Positions 15,783-22,691 of a stretch of DNA of 50,867 nt are shown here, piece after piece. The notes beneath the pieces were generated by a model. The model ran no database searches and had not been told where the DNA came from. It was given only the letters and a program-made list of their open reading frames with translations. Within the stretch, counting starts at the first letter, position 1. Every line of letters begins with the position of its first letter. The stretch spans positions 1 through 50,867 of the forward strand of contig JAKEEM010000068.1 of the NCBI GenBank assembly GCA_022616535.1. The letters run 5' to 3'. A program made the translations under genes and the position numbers. This DNA is from Chlorobiota bacterium. Lineage in GTDB: Bacteria; Bacteroidota; Ignavibacteria; Tepidaquicellales; OLB5.

Positions 15783-17399
15783 ATGAAAAAATTATTTATT
15801 GCTTTCACATCGTTTTTATTGTTTCTCTCTCTTCCCTCGGATAAGCTGAGAACATATGAGAACAGAAGCAAATCGCGTTTTGCCAATGACCATTTTATTG
15901 TAAAGCTTAAAAAAGAGTTTAATGTGCCCGCTGCATCCTATAATGCATCTCAAAACTACGAAAGCAAAATTGAGGAAATATGCGATGAGCTTAACATCAC
16001 CACAAAGAAAATCAAAAAACTATATCCGATCGATTTAAAGAATAATTTACACCTTTACAAAAAATATGAGCTTGAAACTTACTGTGTCGTTTATTTAAAG
16101 GAAAAAACAGACATAAAAGAAATTTGCATTGAGTTTGAGAAAACTGCGGATGTAGATTTTGCAGAACCCGATTTTACCGGTGAAGCCTCAGGGGTAAAGG
16201 GAGTTTCCTCCCCTATTCCGAATGATGAATATTTCAGCAGACAGTGGGGCTTGCACAATGATGGCTCATTAAGAACAACTCTTGGACGGACAGGGAAAAT
16301 CGACGCCGATATGAACGTTCTGAAAGGGTGGGAAATCGAAACCGGAAGCGCAGATGTAATAGTTGCAATCCTGGATTCAGGGGCAAAGCTTGACCATCCT
16401 GACTTAACCGACAGAATATGGGTTAACAAGTATGAGGAGAAAAACGGCAGGGACGACGACGGAAACGGATTTATTGATGATATCAACGGCTATAATTTTG
16501 CGTATGATAATCCCAACGTGCGCGATGACGGCGGACACGGAACGAATATTTCAGGAACTGTCGGCGCATCCACAAACAATTCAATGGGATTTGCAGGGCT
16601 TGACCAGGGATGCAGGCTTATGATTTGCAAGAATCTTGACGAGGAAAATTTAGGGGAATATTCATGGTGGTCTGCTTCTCTCTATTATTCAGCTAATAAC
16701 GGGGCAAAGGTAATAAATATGAGCGAGGGCGGATATGATTACTCAAAAACGCTTGCCAATGCAGTTAACTACGCTTACGATGCAGGATGTTTGATTGTTG
16801 CAAGCATGATGAATAAAAACAACGATGACCAGTATTACCCCGCAAGTCTGCCTAATGTAATAGCAATCGGTGCAACGGATACAGACGACAGCCGCTGCCG
16901 TGAATTTACATGGGGCGGCGGAAGCAACTGGGGAAAGCATATATCGGTAGTAGCCCCGGGAAACAAAATATACGGACTTGACTACAAAGATAATTACAAT
17001 TATGACGTATACTGGAGCGGGACCTCGCAATCCACCGCTTATGTAAGCGCAATTGCATCGATTCTTATTGCGCAAGACCCTTCAAGAACAAACAGGGATT
17101 TAAAAGAAATTATAACCAAAAGCGCAATTGATAAAGTCGGCGACCCGAGAGAAGATACTCCGGGATGGGACAAATACTACGGATACGGACGGGTTGATCT
17201 ATACCAGGCACTGAATTACGGCAAATTTCCAAGCGGAAAGAAGGAAGGTAAAAATAATAATAAGACCGAAAACCCAACAGATGTAAAAAAAGAAGACTCA
17301 AACAGCACAAGAGCAAAAGCCAATGAGCCTGGCGATAAGGGAAAATATGAATCGGATGACACTAAGCGGGCTAATAAGCCTAAACCGGAAGATAAGTAA
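15783..17399 (+). CDS. Secreted subtilisin-like (S8) serine protease
   Basis: A signal peptide (about 1-18) and an N-terminal propeptide-like region precede the S8 catalytic domain (about 150-455). The triad is Asp198 (AILDSG), His252 (GGHGT) and Ser415 (SGTSQST), with Asn344 as the probable oxyanion residue. The serine box reads GTSQSTAYVSA rather than the common GTSMATPHVAG. Residues 475-538 are a Lys/Asn/Glu/Asp-rich low-complexity tail with no type IX sorting domain, so export beyond the periplasm is uncertain. It starts 15 bases after the barrel gene and may be co-transcribed. Confidence 0.9.
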   Translation: MKKLFIAFTSFLLFLSLPSDKLRTYENRSKSRFANDHFIVKLKKEFNVPAASYNASQNYESKIEEICDELNITTKKIKKLYPIDLKNNLHLYKKYELETYCVVYLKEKTDIKEICIEFEKTADVDFAEPDFTGEASGVKGVSSPIPNDEYFSRQWGLHNDGSLRTTLGRTGKIDADMNVLKGWEIETGSADVIVAILDSGAKLDHPDLTDRIWVNKYEEKNGRDDDGNGFIDDINGYNFAYDNPNVRDDGGHGTNISGTVGASTNNSMGFAGLDQGCRLMICKNLDEENLGEYSWWSASLYYSANNGAKVINMSEGGYDYSKTLANAVNYAYDAGCLIVASMMNKNNDDQYYPASLPNVIAIGATDTDDSRCREFTWGGGSNWGKHISVVAPGNKIYGLDYKDNYNYDVYWSGTSQSTAYVSAIASILIAQDPSRTNRDLKEIITKSAIDKVGDPREDTPGWDKYYGYGRVDLYQALNYGKFPSGKKEGKNNNKTENPTDVKKEDSNSTRAKANEPGDKGKYESDDTKRANKPKPEDK

Positions 17400-17450
17400 G
17401 TTTTTTTCACTCCATTTAAACTTATTAAACTTATAAAGTAAGCAGGATTT

Positions 17451-18251
17451 TTGCTTAACATTGATTTAATCAGAGCCAAGGTTCTTGGTAAAACTTTTAT
17501 TTCCAATATATATTACTTCAGGGAACTTGATTCCACCAATGACCTTGCAAAAAAACTGAAGGATGAAGACAATGTTCTGATACTCACCGATAGTCAAACT
17601 CTCGGCAAGGGAAGATTTGAAAGGAAGTGGGAGTCGCAGAAAGAAAAAAACCTGACTTTTACAATTAAAAAACTCTTTAAATTAGACGACGGTAAAAATA
17701 ACTATGTGAATTTTTTCTTTACGTATTTTCTCCTTGAAGGAGTAAAAGAATTTTTAAATAAAAACTTTCCGGATGTAAATTCCGAAAAGCTTCAAATCAA
17801 GTGGCCGAACGATATTTTATGGGATAATAAAAAACTTTCAGGCATATTGATTGAATCTCTGCCTAATAAGAATGAATGCATAATCGGAATCGGCTTAAAT
17901 GTTAATCAAAAAAATTTTAATCCTGCTTATAAAGCCTGCTCTCTTATTGAACAAACAAAAGCTGAAATAAATTTATCTAAGATTTTAATTCATATTGTTC
18001 ATTGTTTCAGCCAAAACCTATATATGCTTGAGGAAGGAAATTATGATAAGATTTTTGATTTATGGAAGAAATCAACCAGAACGATGGGCAAATCAGTTGA
18101 ATTTACTGACGCCGAAAATATCACAAAAAAAGCAAAAATTGTTGATTTTTTGGAAAACGGGGGGATAAAATTATTAATGAAGGGCGAGGAAAAAGTATAT
18201 TACAGCGGCGATATAAAAATACAGGATTCGCCGGGTAAACGGGTTAAATGA
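17451..18251 (+). CDS. birA: Biotin--[acetyl-CoA-carboxylase] ligase, without repressor domain
   Basis: The enzyme activates biotin with ATP and attaches it to a lysine of biotin carboxyl carrier protein. The nucleotide loop GKGRFERKW lies at 52-60 (normally GRGRxxRxW), KWPNDI at 117-122 and KLSGILIES at 128-136. Length is 266 aa with the catalytic and C-terminal SH3-like domains but no N-terminal helix-turn-helix, so it should not act as a transcription repressor. The start is TTG. It is the last gene before the tRNA cluster. Confidence 0.92.
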   Translation: MLNIDLIRAKVLGKTFISNIYYFRELDSTNDLAKKLKDEDNVLILTDSQTLGKGRFERKWESQKEKNLTFTIKKLFKLDDGKNNYVNFFFTYFLLEGVKEFLNKNFPDVNSEKLQIKWPNDILWDNKKLSGILIESLPNKNECIIGIGLNVNQKNFNPAYKACSLIEQTKAEINLSKILIHIVHCFSQNLYMLEEGNYDKIFDLWKKSTRTMGKSVEFTDAENITKKAKIVDFLENGGIKLLMKGEEKVYYSGDIKIQDSPGKRVK

Positions 18252-18317
18252 GTTAAAATCACTTGATTTTAGTATATTTTTTAGGTATTTTTAAAGTTTG
18301 AAAATAATTGGGACTAA

Positions 18318-18400
18318 GGGTAGGTAGCGAAGCGGTCAAACGCATCAGACTGTAAATCTGACGGCTTATGCCTTCGGAGGTTCGAATCCTTCCCTACCCA
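18318..18400 (+). tRNA. tRNA-Tyr (GTA)
   Basis: Acceptor arms GGGTAGG / CCTACCC with discriminator A at 18400. Anticodon GTA is at 18352-18354 in a 7-base loop. A long variable arm marks it as class II. TTCGAAT forms the T loop. No CCA is encoded. A T run follows (CTTTTTTG), which may end the transcript. Confidence 0.95.
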
Positions 18401-18423
18401 CTTTTTTGTTTCAAAATTTTGCA

Positions 18424-18461
18424 TCCGGCAAGCTGAGAAAATGTTCTTTAAGATTTTTCTG
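18424..18461 (+). repeat. Direct repeat R1, leader of a lost tRNA-Thr copy
   Basis: A 38-base block beginning TCCGGCAAGCTGAG is repeated at 18505-18541 with two differences. The offset is 81 bases. The second copy directly precedes intact tRNA-Thr and the first precedes its remnant. Confidence 0.85.
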
Positions 18462-18508
18462 TCTGCCTGAGGCGGATTGGTAGAGCAGAGGCCAACCGGT
18501 TCAATCCG
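18462..18508 (+). pseudogene. tRNA-Thr remnant lacking 5' part and anticodon arm
   Basis: TTGGTAGAGCA and then GAGG-CCGGTTCAATCC match the D-loop side and the variable/T-arm region of the intact tRNA-Thr at 18542. The anticodon stem-loop (about 16 bases) is missing. The 5' half is replaced by a GC-rich near-palindrome (TCTGCCTGAGGCGGA, 18462-18476). It cannot fold as a tRNA. Confidence 0.75.
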
Positions 18509-18541
18509 GCAAGCTGAGTAAATGTTCTTTTAGATTTTTCT
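18505..18541 (+). repeat. Direct repeat R2, leader of tRNA-Thr
   Basis: Second copy of the 38-base block (see 18424-18461), ending at the base before tRNA-Thr. Confidence 0.85.
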
Positions 18542-18614
<73 letters not shown>

Positions 18615-18641
18615 CTGAACAACTGAGGAAAAAATATTTGT

Positions 18642-18717
18642 GCGGGAGTAACTCCTGCCTGCAGCAGGCAGGCAGTTGGTAGAGTCATCCCGCTGAGCGG
18701 GATTGGCCGCGGGTTCT
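18642..18717 (+). pseudogene. tRNA-Gly remnant B with a 19-bp palindrome in the D arm
   Basis: GCGGGAGTAACT (18642-18653) equals the 5' end of the intact tRNA-Gly at 18761. It is interrupted by palindrome P1 (18654-18672) and resumes with CAGTTGGTAGAGTC (18673-18686). The anticodon-arm position holds ATCCCGCTGAGCGGGAT, and homology ends at GGGTTC. The 3' acceptor strand is absent. Removing P1 restores the tRNA sequence across the junction exactly. Confidence 0.85.
18654..18672. repeat. P1 19-bp palindrome inside the tRNA-Gly remnant
   Basis: CCTGCCTGCAGCAGGCAGG between ACT and CAGTTGG, with no duplicated target bases. It is identical to 20344-20362. Confidence 0.9.
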
Positions 18718-18760
18718 TTAAAAGATAGAAATTGAAAAGTTTACCAACTTGAAATTTTTT

Positions 18761-18833
18761 GCGGGAGTAACTCAGTTGGTAGAGTCACAGCCTTCCAAGC
18801 TGTTGGTCGCGGGTTCGAGTCCCGTCTCCCGCT
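18761..18833 (+). tRNA. tRNA-Gly (TCC)
   Basis: Acceptor GCGGGAG / CTCCCGC with discriminator T. Anticodon TCC is at 18794-18796, stem ACAGC/GCTGT, T loop TTCGAGT. It is complete, without encoded CCA. Broken copies lie before (18642) and after (19082). Confidence 0.96.
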
Positions 18834-18842
18834 CAGAATATT

Positions 18843-19104
18843 ATGTACTTTGTTTACATTTTAAAAAGTTTAAAATTTGATAAGTTTTACATCGGCCAAA
18901 CTAAAGACATTAAGAAGAGATTAGCTATTCACAATAGTTCCAGAGCAGGGTGGACAAAAAAATATCAACCATGGAAAATTATTCAACTAGAAGAATATAA
19001 ATCGAGAACTGATTCTATAAGAAGGAAACGACGAAATAAAAAGATTTAAAGACATTCAAAAGTTCTTAAAAATCAAAAATGAGTTGGCAGAGTCATCCCG
19101 CTGA
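18843..19104 (+). pseudogene. Frameshifted GIY-YIG nuclease (single-domain family)
   Basis: Starting nine bases after tRNA-Gly, the first 60 codons encode a GIY-YIG domain of the small, stand-alone bacterial type: YFVYILKS (GIY position), KFYIGQTKDIKKRL (YIG and following), then KKYQPWKIIQLEEYKSR. At about 19023-19029 the frame shifts: the original frame stops at 19049, while the frame starting at 19030 continues with DEIKRFKDIQKFLK, the expected family C-terminus. That frame ends at a TGA at 19102-19104, inside the following tRNA-Gly remnant. I therefore call it a pseudogene. A short functional 68-aa product is the alternative. Confidence 0.7.
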
Positions 19105-19141
19105 GCGGGATTGGTCGCGGGTTCGAGTCCCGTCTCCCGCT
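19082..19141 (+). pseudogene. tRNA-Gly remnant C lacking its 5' acceptor strand
   Basis: AGTTGGCAGAGTC (one base different from tRNA-Gly), then ATCCCGCTGAGCGGGAT (19095-19111) in place of the anticodon arm, then an intact T arm and 3' acceptor strand TGGTCGCGGGTTCGAGT to CTCCCGCT. The first 13 bases of the tRNA are missing, replaced by the end of the GIY-YIG sequence. It shares the aberrant anticodon-arm palindrome with remnant B. Confidence 0.85.
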
Positions 19142-19164
19142 TCAGAAAAAAAATAAACTTATAA

Positions 19165-19326
19165 ATGGCAAAAGAAGGTAGATTAATTATAACGCTTGAG
19201 TGTACTGACTGCAAAAACAGGAATTACAGTACTACAAAAAATAAAACAAAACATTCCGGAAGAGTAGAATACAAGAAGTTCTGCAGATTCTGCAATAAGC
19301 ACACTCTTCATAAAGAAACAAAATAA
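19165..19326 (+). CDS. rpmG: 50S ribosomal protein L33
   Basis: A 53-aa zinc-ribbon ribosomal protein with two CxxC pairs (Cys13/16 and Cys40/43), starting [13 protein letters not shown] and ending HKETK. It matches L33 in length and in position between tRNA genes and secE. No strong Shine-Dalgarno site is visible (upstream is AT-rich). It is 23 bases downstream of remnant C and 21 bases before tRNA-Trp. Confidence 0.95.
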   Translation: MAKEGRLIITLECTDCKNRNYSTTKNKTKHSGRVEYKKFCRFCNKHTLHKETK

Positions 19327-19347
19327 ACCTGTTTTACAAAATGAGAT

Positions 19348-19420
19348 ACGTCAGTGGCTCAATTGGTAGAGCAGCGGTCTCCAAAACCGCAGGTTGGGGG
19401 TTCGAGTCCCTCCTGACGTG
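19348..19420 (+). tRNA. tRNA-Trp (CCA)
   Basis: Acceptor ACGTCAG / CTGACGT, discriminator G. Anticodon CCA is at 19381-19383 in loop CTCCAAA, stem GCGGT/ACCGC, T loop TTCGAGT. It lies directly before secE, as in many bacteria. Confidence 0.96.
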
Positions 19421-19438
19421 CAACCTTCTTAGAAAAAA

Positions 19439-19542
19439 GAAAAACACAGAGCAAAAAGAAAAACACAGAGCAAAAAGAAAAACACAGAGCAAAAAGAAAA
19501 ACACAGAGCAAAAGAAAAACACAGAGCAAAAGAAAAACGGAG
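19439..19542 (+). repeat. 18-19 bp minisatellite between tRNA-Trp and secE
   Basis: Three 19-base and two 18-base copies of GAAAAACACAGAGCAAAA(A), then a sixth partial copy in which CACAGAG has become CGGAG. That changed copy provides the Shine-Dalgarno site of secE (19538-19542). The strand is strongly purine-rich. Confidence 0.92.
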
Positions 19543-19549
19543 ATTTGGA

Positions 19550-19732
19550 TTGAAAGATAAAATAATAAATTTTTTCGGTGACATAGTTAAGGAAATGAGG
19601 AAAGTCACCTGGCCAAAAAGAGAAGAATTAAAAGAATCAACCCTGGTTGTGATTATTACTTCACTCATCTTTGCGGCATTTGTTTATATAATCGATAAAA
19701 TAATAAACGAAGGATTAAAGGTAATATTTTAG
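19550..19732 (+). CDS. secE: Preprotein translocase subunit SecE
   Basis: SecE clamps SecY in the membrane. The 60-aa product has the amphipathic helix with the VTWPKREEL signature (19-27) and one transmembrane segment (about 32-50), the minimal single-span form. The start is TTG, seven bases after CGGAG, which is the last degenerate unit of the minisatellite. Its stop overlaps the nusG GTG by one base. Confidence 0.95.
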   Translation: MKDKIINFFGDIVKEMRKVTWPKREELKESTLVVIITSLIFAAFVYIIDKIINEGLKVIF

Positions 19733-19737
19733 TGAAC

Positions 19738-20307
19738 ATGACTGAAACAAAAACCGATACGGCTGCAGTAATTCCCGAGAAGAAGTGGTATGCAATCAGA
19801 ACCATAACTGGCCACGAGAAACGAGTAAAGAATTATCTTGATAATGAGATAACCGAGCTGGGGCTTGAAAATAAGATTTCGCAGGTATTAATACCTGAAG
19901 AAAAAGTGTTTGAAGTAAAGGGCGGCAAGAAAAAGATAAAATACAAAAACTTCTTTCCGGGCTATGTTTTGGTTGAGGCATTATTGGACAGGGATATAAT
20001 CAACTTCCTCTCGCACGCACCCTCGGTTTTGAAGATGGTTGGGGATAAAAACGAAGCTATAGCTCTCAGGGAAGTCGAGGTTAAAAGGATACTAGGCAGG
20101 ATTAATGAGTCCGATGAAAAGGAAAAAATCGATATGCAATTTGAAAAAGGCGACTTGGTTAAGGTTGTAAGCGGTCCCTTTGTAAACTTCAACGGAACTA
20201 TTAACGAGATAAACCTCGAAAGAATGAAGGTCAAGGTAATGGTCAGCATATTCGGGAGAAAGACGCCCATTGAGCTGGATTTTACACAAATTGAAAAAGA
20301 GAAATGA
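19738..20307 (+). CDS. nusG: Transcription termination/antitermination protein NusG
   Basis: NusG binds RNA polymerase and links it to Rho or the ribosome. The NGN domain (WYAIRTITGHEKRVKNYL at about 14-31, FFPGYVLVEA near 65-74) and the C-terminal KOW domain (FEKGDLVKVVSGPF at about 137-150) are intact. I chose the ATG at 19738; a GTG at 19732 overlapping the secE stop is two codons earlier and would indicate coupling. The product is 189-191 aa. Confidence 0.96.
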   Translation: MTETKTDTAAVIPEKKWYAIRTITGHEKRVKNYLDNEITELGLENKISQVLIPEEKVFEVKGGKKKIKYKNFFPGYVLVEALLDRDIINFLSHAPSVLKMVGDKNEAIALREVEVKRILGRINESDEKEKIDMQFEKGDLVKVVSGPFVNFNGTINEINLERMKVKVMVSIFGRKTPIELDFTQIEKEK

Positions 20308-20343
20308 TTTTCAGCCAATGCTGAAAATCACCTGAGCGGAGCT

Positions 20344-20362
20344 CCTGCCTGCAGCAGGCAGG
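20344..20362. repeat. P1 19-bp palindrome between nusG and rplK
   Basis: CCTGCCTGCAGCAGGCAGG, identical to the copy in the tRNA-Gly remnant. The flanks GAGCGGAGCT and AAGGGACTCATGG join into a sequence resembling a larger interspersed repeat. Confidence 0.88.
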
Positions 20363-20401
20363 AAGGGACTCATGGAAAAATAAAAAACTGATTTAATATA
20401 A

Positions 20402-20827
20402 ATGGCTAAAAAAGTAGTTGGATTTGTAAAGCTTCAGATACCTGCCGGACAGGCAACGATGGCACCTCCTGTAGGGCCTGCGCTGGGACAGCGCGGCGTA
20501 AACGGTATGGAATTCTGCAAGCAGTTTAACGCAAGGACACAGAAAGACCAGGGTTTAATTATACCCGTTGTAATTACAATTTTTTCTGATAAATCCTTCA
20601 CATTTATAACTAAAACTCCTCCGGCAGCAGTTCTGCTTTTAAAAGCTGCGAAGATTGAAAAAGGAAGCCCGCAGTCAAACAGGAACAAAGTCGGCTCAGT
20701 CACCAGAAATCAGGTTGAAGAAATTGCAAACATTAAGATGAAAGACTTAAATGCAAGGACTCTTGAATCTGCAGTCAAAGTCATTGCCGGAACTGCAAGA
20801 AGTATGGGAATAACCGTAGAAGGATAA
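20402..20827 (+). CDS. rplK: 50S ribosomal protein L11
   Basis: L11 forms the GTPase-associated centre with 23S rRNA. The N-terminal loop [20 protein letters not shown] (17-36) and the C-terminal rRNA-binding domain ([12 protein letters not shown] near 106-117, ending RSMGITVEG) are complete at 141 aa. It is the first gene of the rplKAJL group; a repeat-bearing gap of 94 bases separates it from nusG. Confidence 0.97.
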   Translation: MAKKVVGFVKLQIPAGQATMAPPVGPALGQRGVNGMEFCKQFNARTQKDQGLIIPVVITIFSDKSFTFITKTPPAAVLLLKAAKIEKGSPQSNRNKVGSVTRNQVEEIANIKMKDLNARTLESAVKVIAGTARSMGITVEG

Positions 20828-20854
20828 AAAATTTTAAGGATAAAGTTAACATAA

Positions 20855-21550
20855 ATGAAAACATCGAAAAGAAGAAAAGATATTTTAAAAAGGGCTGAAC
20901 TCAACAAGGAATATTCAATCTCCGAAGCTGTTGCAAAGCTTAAGGAAACAGCAACTGCAAAGTTCAACGAGTCAATTGATATTGCCATGAGGCTCGGAGT
21001 TGACCCCAAGCAGGCTGACCAGCTTGTGAGAGGCACTGTTACTCTCCCCCACGGAACGGGAAAGAGCATTAGAGTTCTGGTAATAGCCAAACCGGAGAAG
21101 CAGGAAGAAGCAAAAAATGCGGGGGCTGATTACGTCGGGTTCGAGGATTACTTCAAAAAAATTCAGGAGGGGTGGTCTGACTGCGATGTGATAATTGCAA
21201 CACCGGACTCGATGAGCGAGCTTGGAAAGCTTGGAAAAATTTTAGGACCAAAAGGACTAATGCCCAATCCGAAAAGCGGGACAGTAACAAACGACCTTGC
21301 AAAGGCGGTGAAGGAAGTTAAAGCGGGAAGGATTGAGTTCAGAGTCGATAAAGCCGGAATCGTTCACGCGTGCCTTGGAAAAGCATCATTTGAGCCGAAG
21401 CAGCTGGAAGAAAACATACACACATTTATAAACCAGGTTTTAAAGCTGAAGCCGGCCTCATCCAAAGGGCATTACGTTAAAAGCTTAACAATATCCAGCA
21501 CAATGGGACCGGGATATGCTATCAGCAGAAATGAATTAATGCCTCATTAA
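20855..21550 (+). CDS. rplA: 50S ribosomal protein L1
   Basis: L1 forms the mobile stalk at the ribosomal E site and in many bacteria represses its own operon. Signature segments are MRLGVDPKQADQLVRGTVTL and LGPKGLMPNPKSGTVT; total 231 aa, normal length. It lies 27 bases after rplK. Confidence 0.97.
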   Translation: MKTSKRRKDILKRAELNKEYSISEAVAKLKETATAKFNESIDIAMRLGVDPKQADQLVRGTVTLPHGTGKSIRVLVIAKPEKQEEAKNAGADYVGFEDYFKKIQEGWSDCDVIIATPDSMSELGKLGKILGPKGLMPNPKSGTVTNDLAKAVKEVKAGRIEFRVDKAGIVHACLGKASFEPKQLEENIHTFINQVLKLKPASSKGHYVKSLTISSTMGPGYAISRNELMPH

Positions 21551-21566
21551 TAAATCTTAGACAGAA

Positions 21567-22103
21567 ATGAACAAGCAGGATAAAGAACAATCAGTTCTGG
21601 AAATAAAGGAAAAACTGGATAAAGCAACAAGCATTTATCTTACGGATTTTACGGGCTTAACCGTAGCAGAAACAAACGAGCTTAGGGATGAATTTTTCAA
21701 TGCTAAGGTTGATTACAAGGTTCTTAAGAATACTTTAATTAAAAAGGCGATTGAACAAAGCGAGAATAAGTTTTCGGGGCAAACCGATAAGCTGCTTGAA
21801 CAACTTAAGGGACCGACAGGAGTAATATTTGCATACGATGACCCTGTATCGCCTGCAAAGATAATAAAGAAATTTTTTGATAAGGGCGAAAAGCCCAAGT
21901 TAAAGCTTGCCCTGGTCGAAAGCCAGGTGTATGAAAGCAAGAAGTTAAGCGAGCTTGCATCGCTTCCATCGAAGCCGGAGCTTATTTCTTCGATAATAAG
22001 CAGCCTGCATGCCCCGATTTCGGGAATTGTCGGCTCAATAAACGCAGTTATTAGAGACCTTGCCTCGGTTATTGAAGAAGCTGCAAAGAAACGAGTAAGT
22101 TAA
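21567..22103 (+). CDS. rplJ: 50S ribosomal protein L10
   Basis: L10 anchors the L7/L12 dimers on the large subunit. The N-terminal rRNA-binding domain has YLTDFTGLTVAETNELR (24-40) and VDYKVLKNTLIKKA (49-62). The C-terminal helix binding L12 is at about 140-178. The 178-aa product begins 16 bases after rplA. Confidence 0.96.
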   Translation: MNKQDKEQSVLEIKEKLDKATSIYLTDFTGLTVAETNELRDEFFNAKVDYKVLKNTLIKKAIEQSENKFSGQTDKLLEQLKGPTGVIFAYDDPVSPAKIIKKFFDKGEKPKLKLALVESQVYESKKLSELASLPSKPELISSIISSLHAPISGIVGSINAVIRDLASVIEEAAKKRVS

Positions 22104-22139
22104 AATTATAATTTATAATAATAAGGGAGATATAATAAA

Positions 22140-22514
22140 ATGTCTGTAGAAGAATTAGTAGAACAAATCAGCAGCTTGACGCTGACAGATGCCGCGGCAC
22201 TGAAAAAAGCTTTAGAGGATAAGTTCGGCGTTACTGCTGCTGCACCGGTCGTAATTGCGGGAGCAACAGGCGGAGCAGCCCCGACTTCAGTAACTGAAGA
22301 GAAAACTGAATTTTCGGTTGTGCTTACGGATGCCGGCGCACAGAAAATTAACGTTATAAAAGCCGTTAAAACGGCTACCGGTCTCGGTTTAACCGAAGCC
22401 AAGGCGCTGGTTGAAAGCGCTCCGAAACCTGTTAAAGAAGGATTACCGAAAGCCGACGCAGAAAAGCTTAAAGCTGAGCTGGAAGCAGCAGGCGCGAAAG
22501 TGGAATTAAAATAA
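22140..22514 (+). CDS. rplL: 50S ribosomal protein L7/L12
   Basis: The stalk protein that recruits translation GTPases. Dimerisation helices (1-30), an Ala/Gly-rich hinge (about 36-56), and the C-terminal domain with [16 protein letters not shown] (81-96) are all present in 124 aa. AGGGAGAT precedes the ATG. An inverted AATTAATTTTAAAATTAATT run follows the stop before rpoB. Confidence 0.97.
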   Translation: MSVEELVEQISSLTLTDAAALKKALEDKFGVTAAAPVVIAGATGGAAPTSVTEEKTEFSVVLTDAGAQKINVIKAVKTATGLGLTEAKALVESAPKPVKEGLPKADAEKLKAELEAAGAKVELK

Positions 22515-22565
22515 TTAATTTTAAAATTAATTTTAATCGGAAGAATTCTGTTCTTAAAGTAGTTC

Positions 22566-22596
22566 TTGACGTAGGTTCCTGGCTGAAACCTATAAT
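22566..22596 (+). promoter_or_regulatory. Possible sigma70-like promoter before rpoB
   Basis: TTGACG (22566-22571) and TATAAT (22591-22596) are separated by 19 bases. The spacer contains AGGTT...AAACCT, a possible hairpin. The match is striking but the spacing is two bases long, and the other promoters seen here are of another type, so this may be chance. Confidence 0.3.
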
Positions 22597-22691
22597 AACT
22601 GAAAATACAATTTTTAAAAATTTTTTTAGGCAGGTCCTGACCTAAGGGCTTGTCTATTATCTATTTTATAATCCCATTGGGAGGTAACTAA

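Noticed and set aside
16091-16486. Minus-strand frame of 131 codons inside the subtilase gene
   Set aside because: A shadow frame; the plus strand encodes the conserved S8 catalytic residues.
18642-18717. A functional tRNA with anticodon TGA (Ser) at remnant B
   Set aside because: No 3' acceptor strand, a 19-bp block in the D arm, and no U33 in the anticodon loop.
19439-19542. CRISPR array
   Set aside because: Units are directly adjacent without unique spacers, so it is a minisatellite; no cas genes are present.
19334-19668. Open frames on both strands over tRNA-Trp and the minisatellite
   Set aside because: They arise from the repeat and overlap a real tRNA and secE.
22566-22596. Firm sigma70 promoter for rpoB
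   Set aside because: Spacing of 19 and absence of similar promoters elsewhere in the window; kept only as a low-confidence feature.
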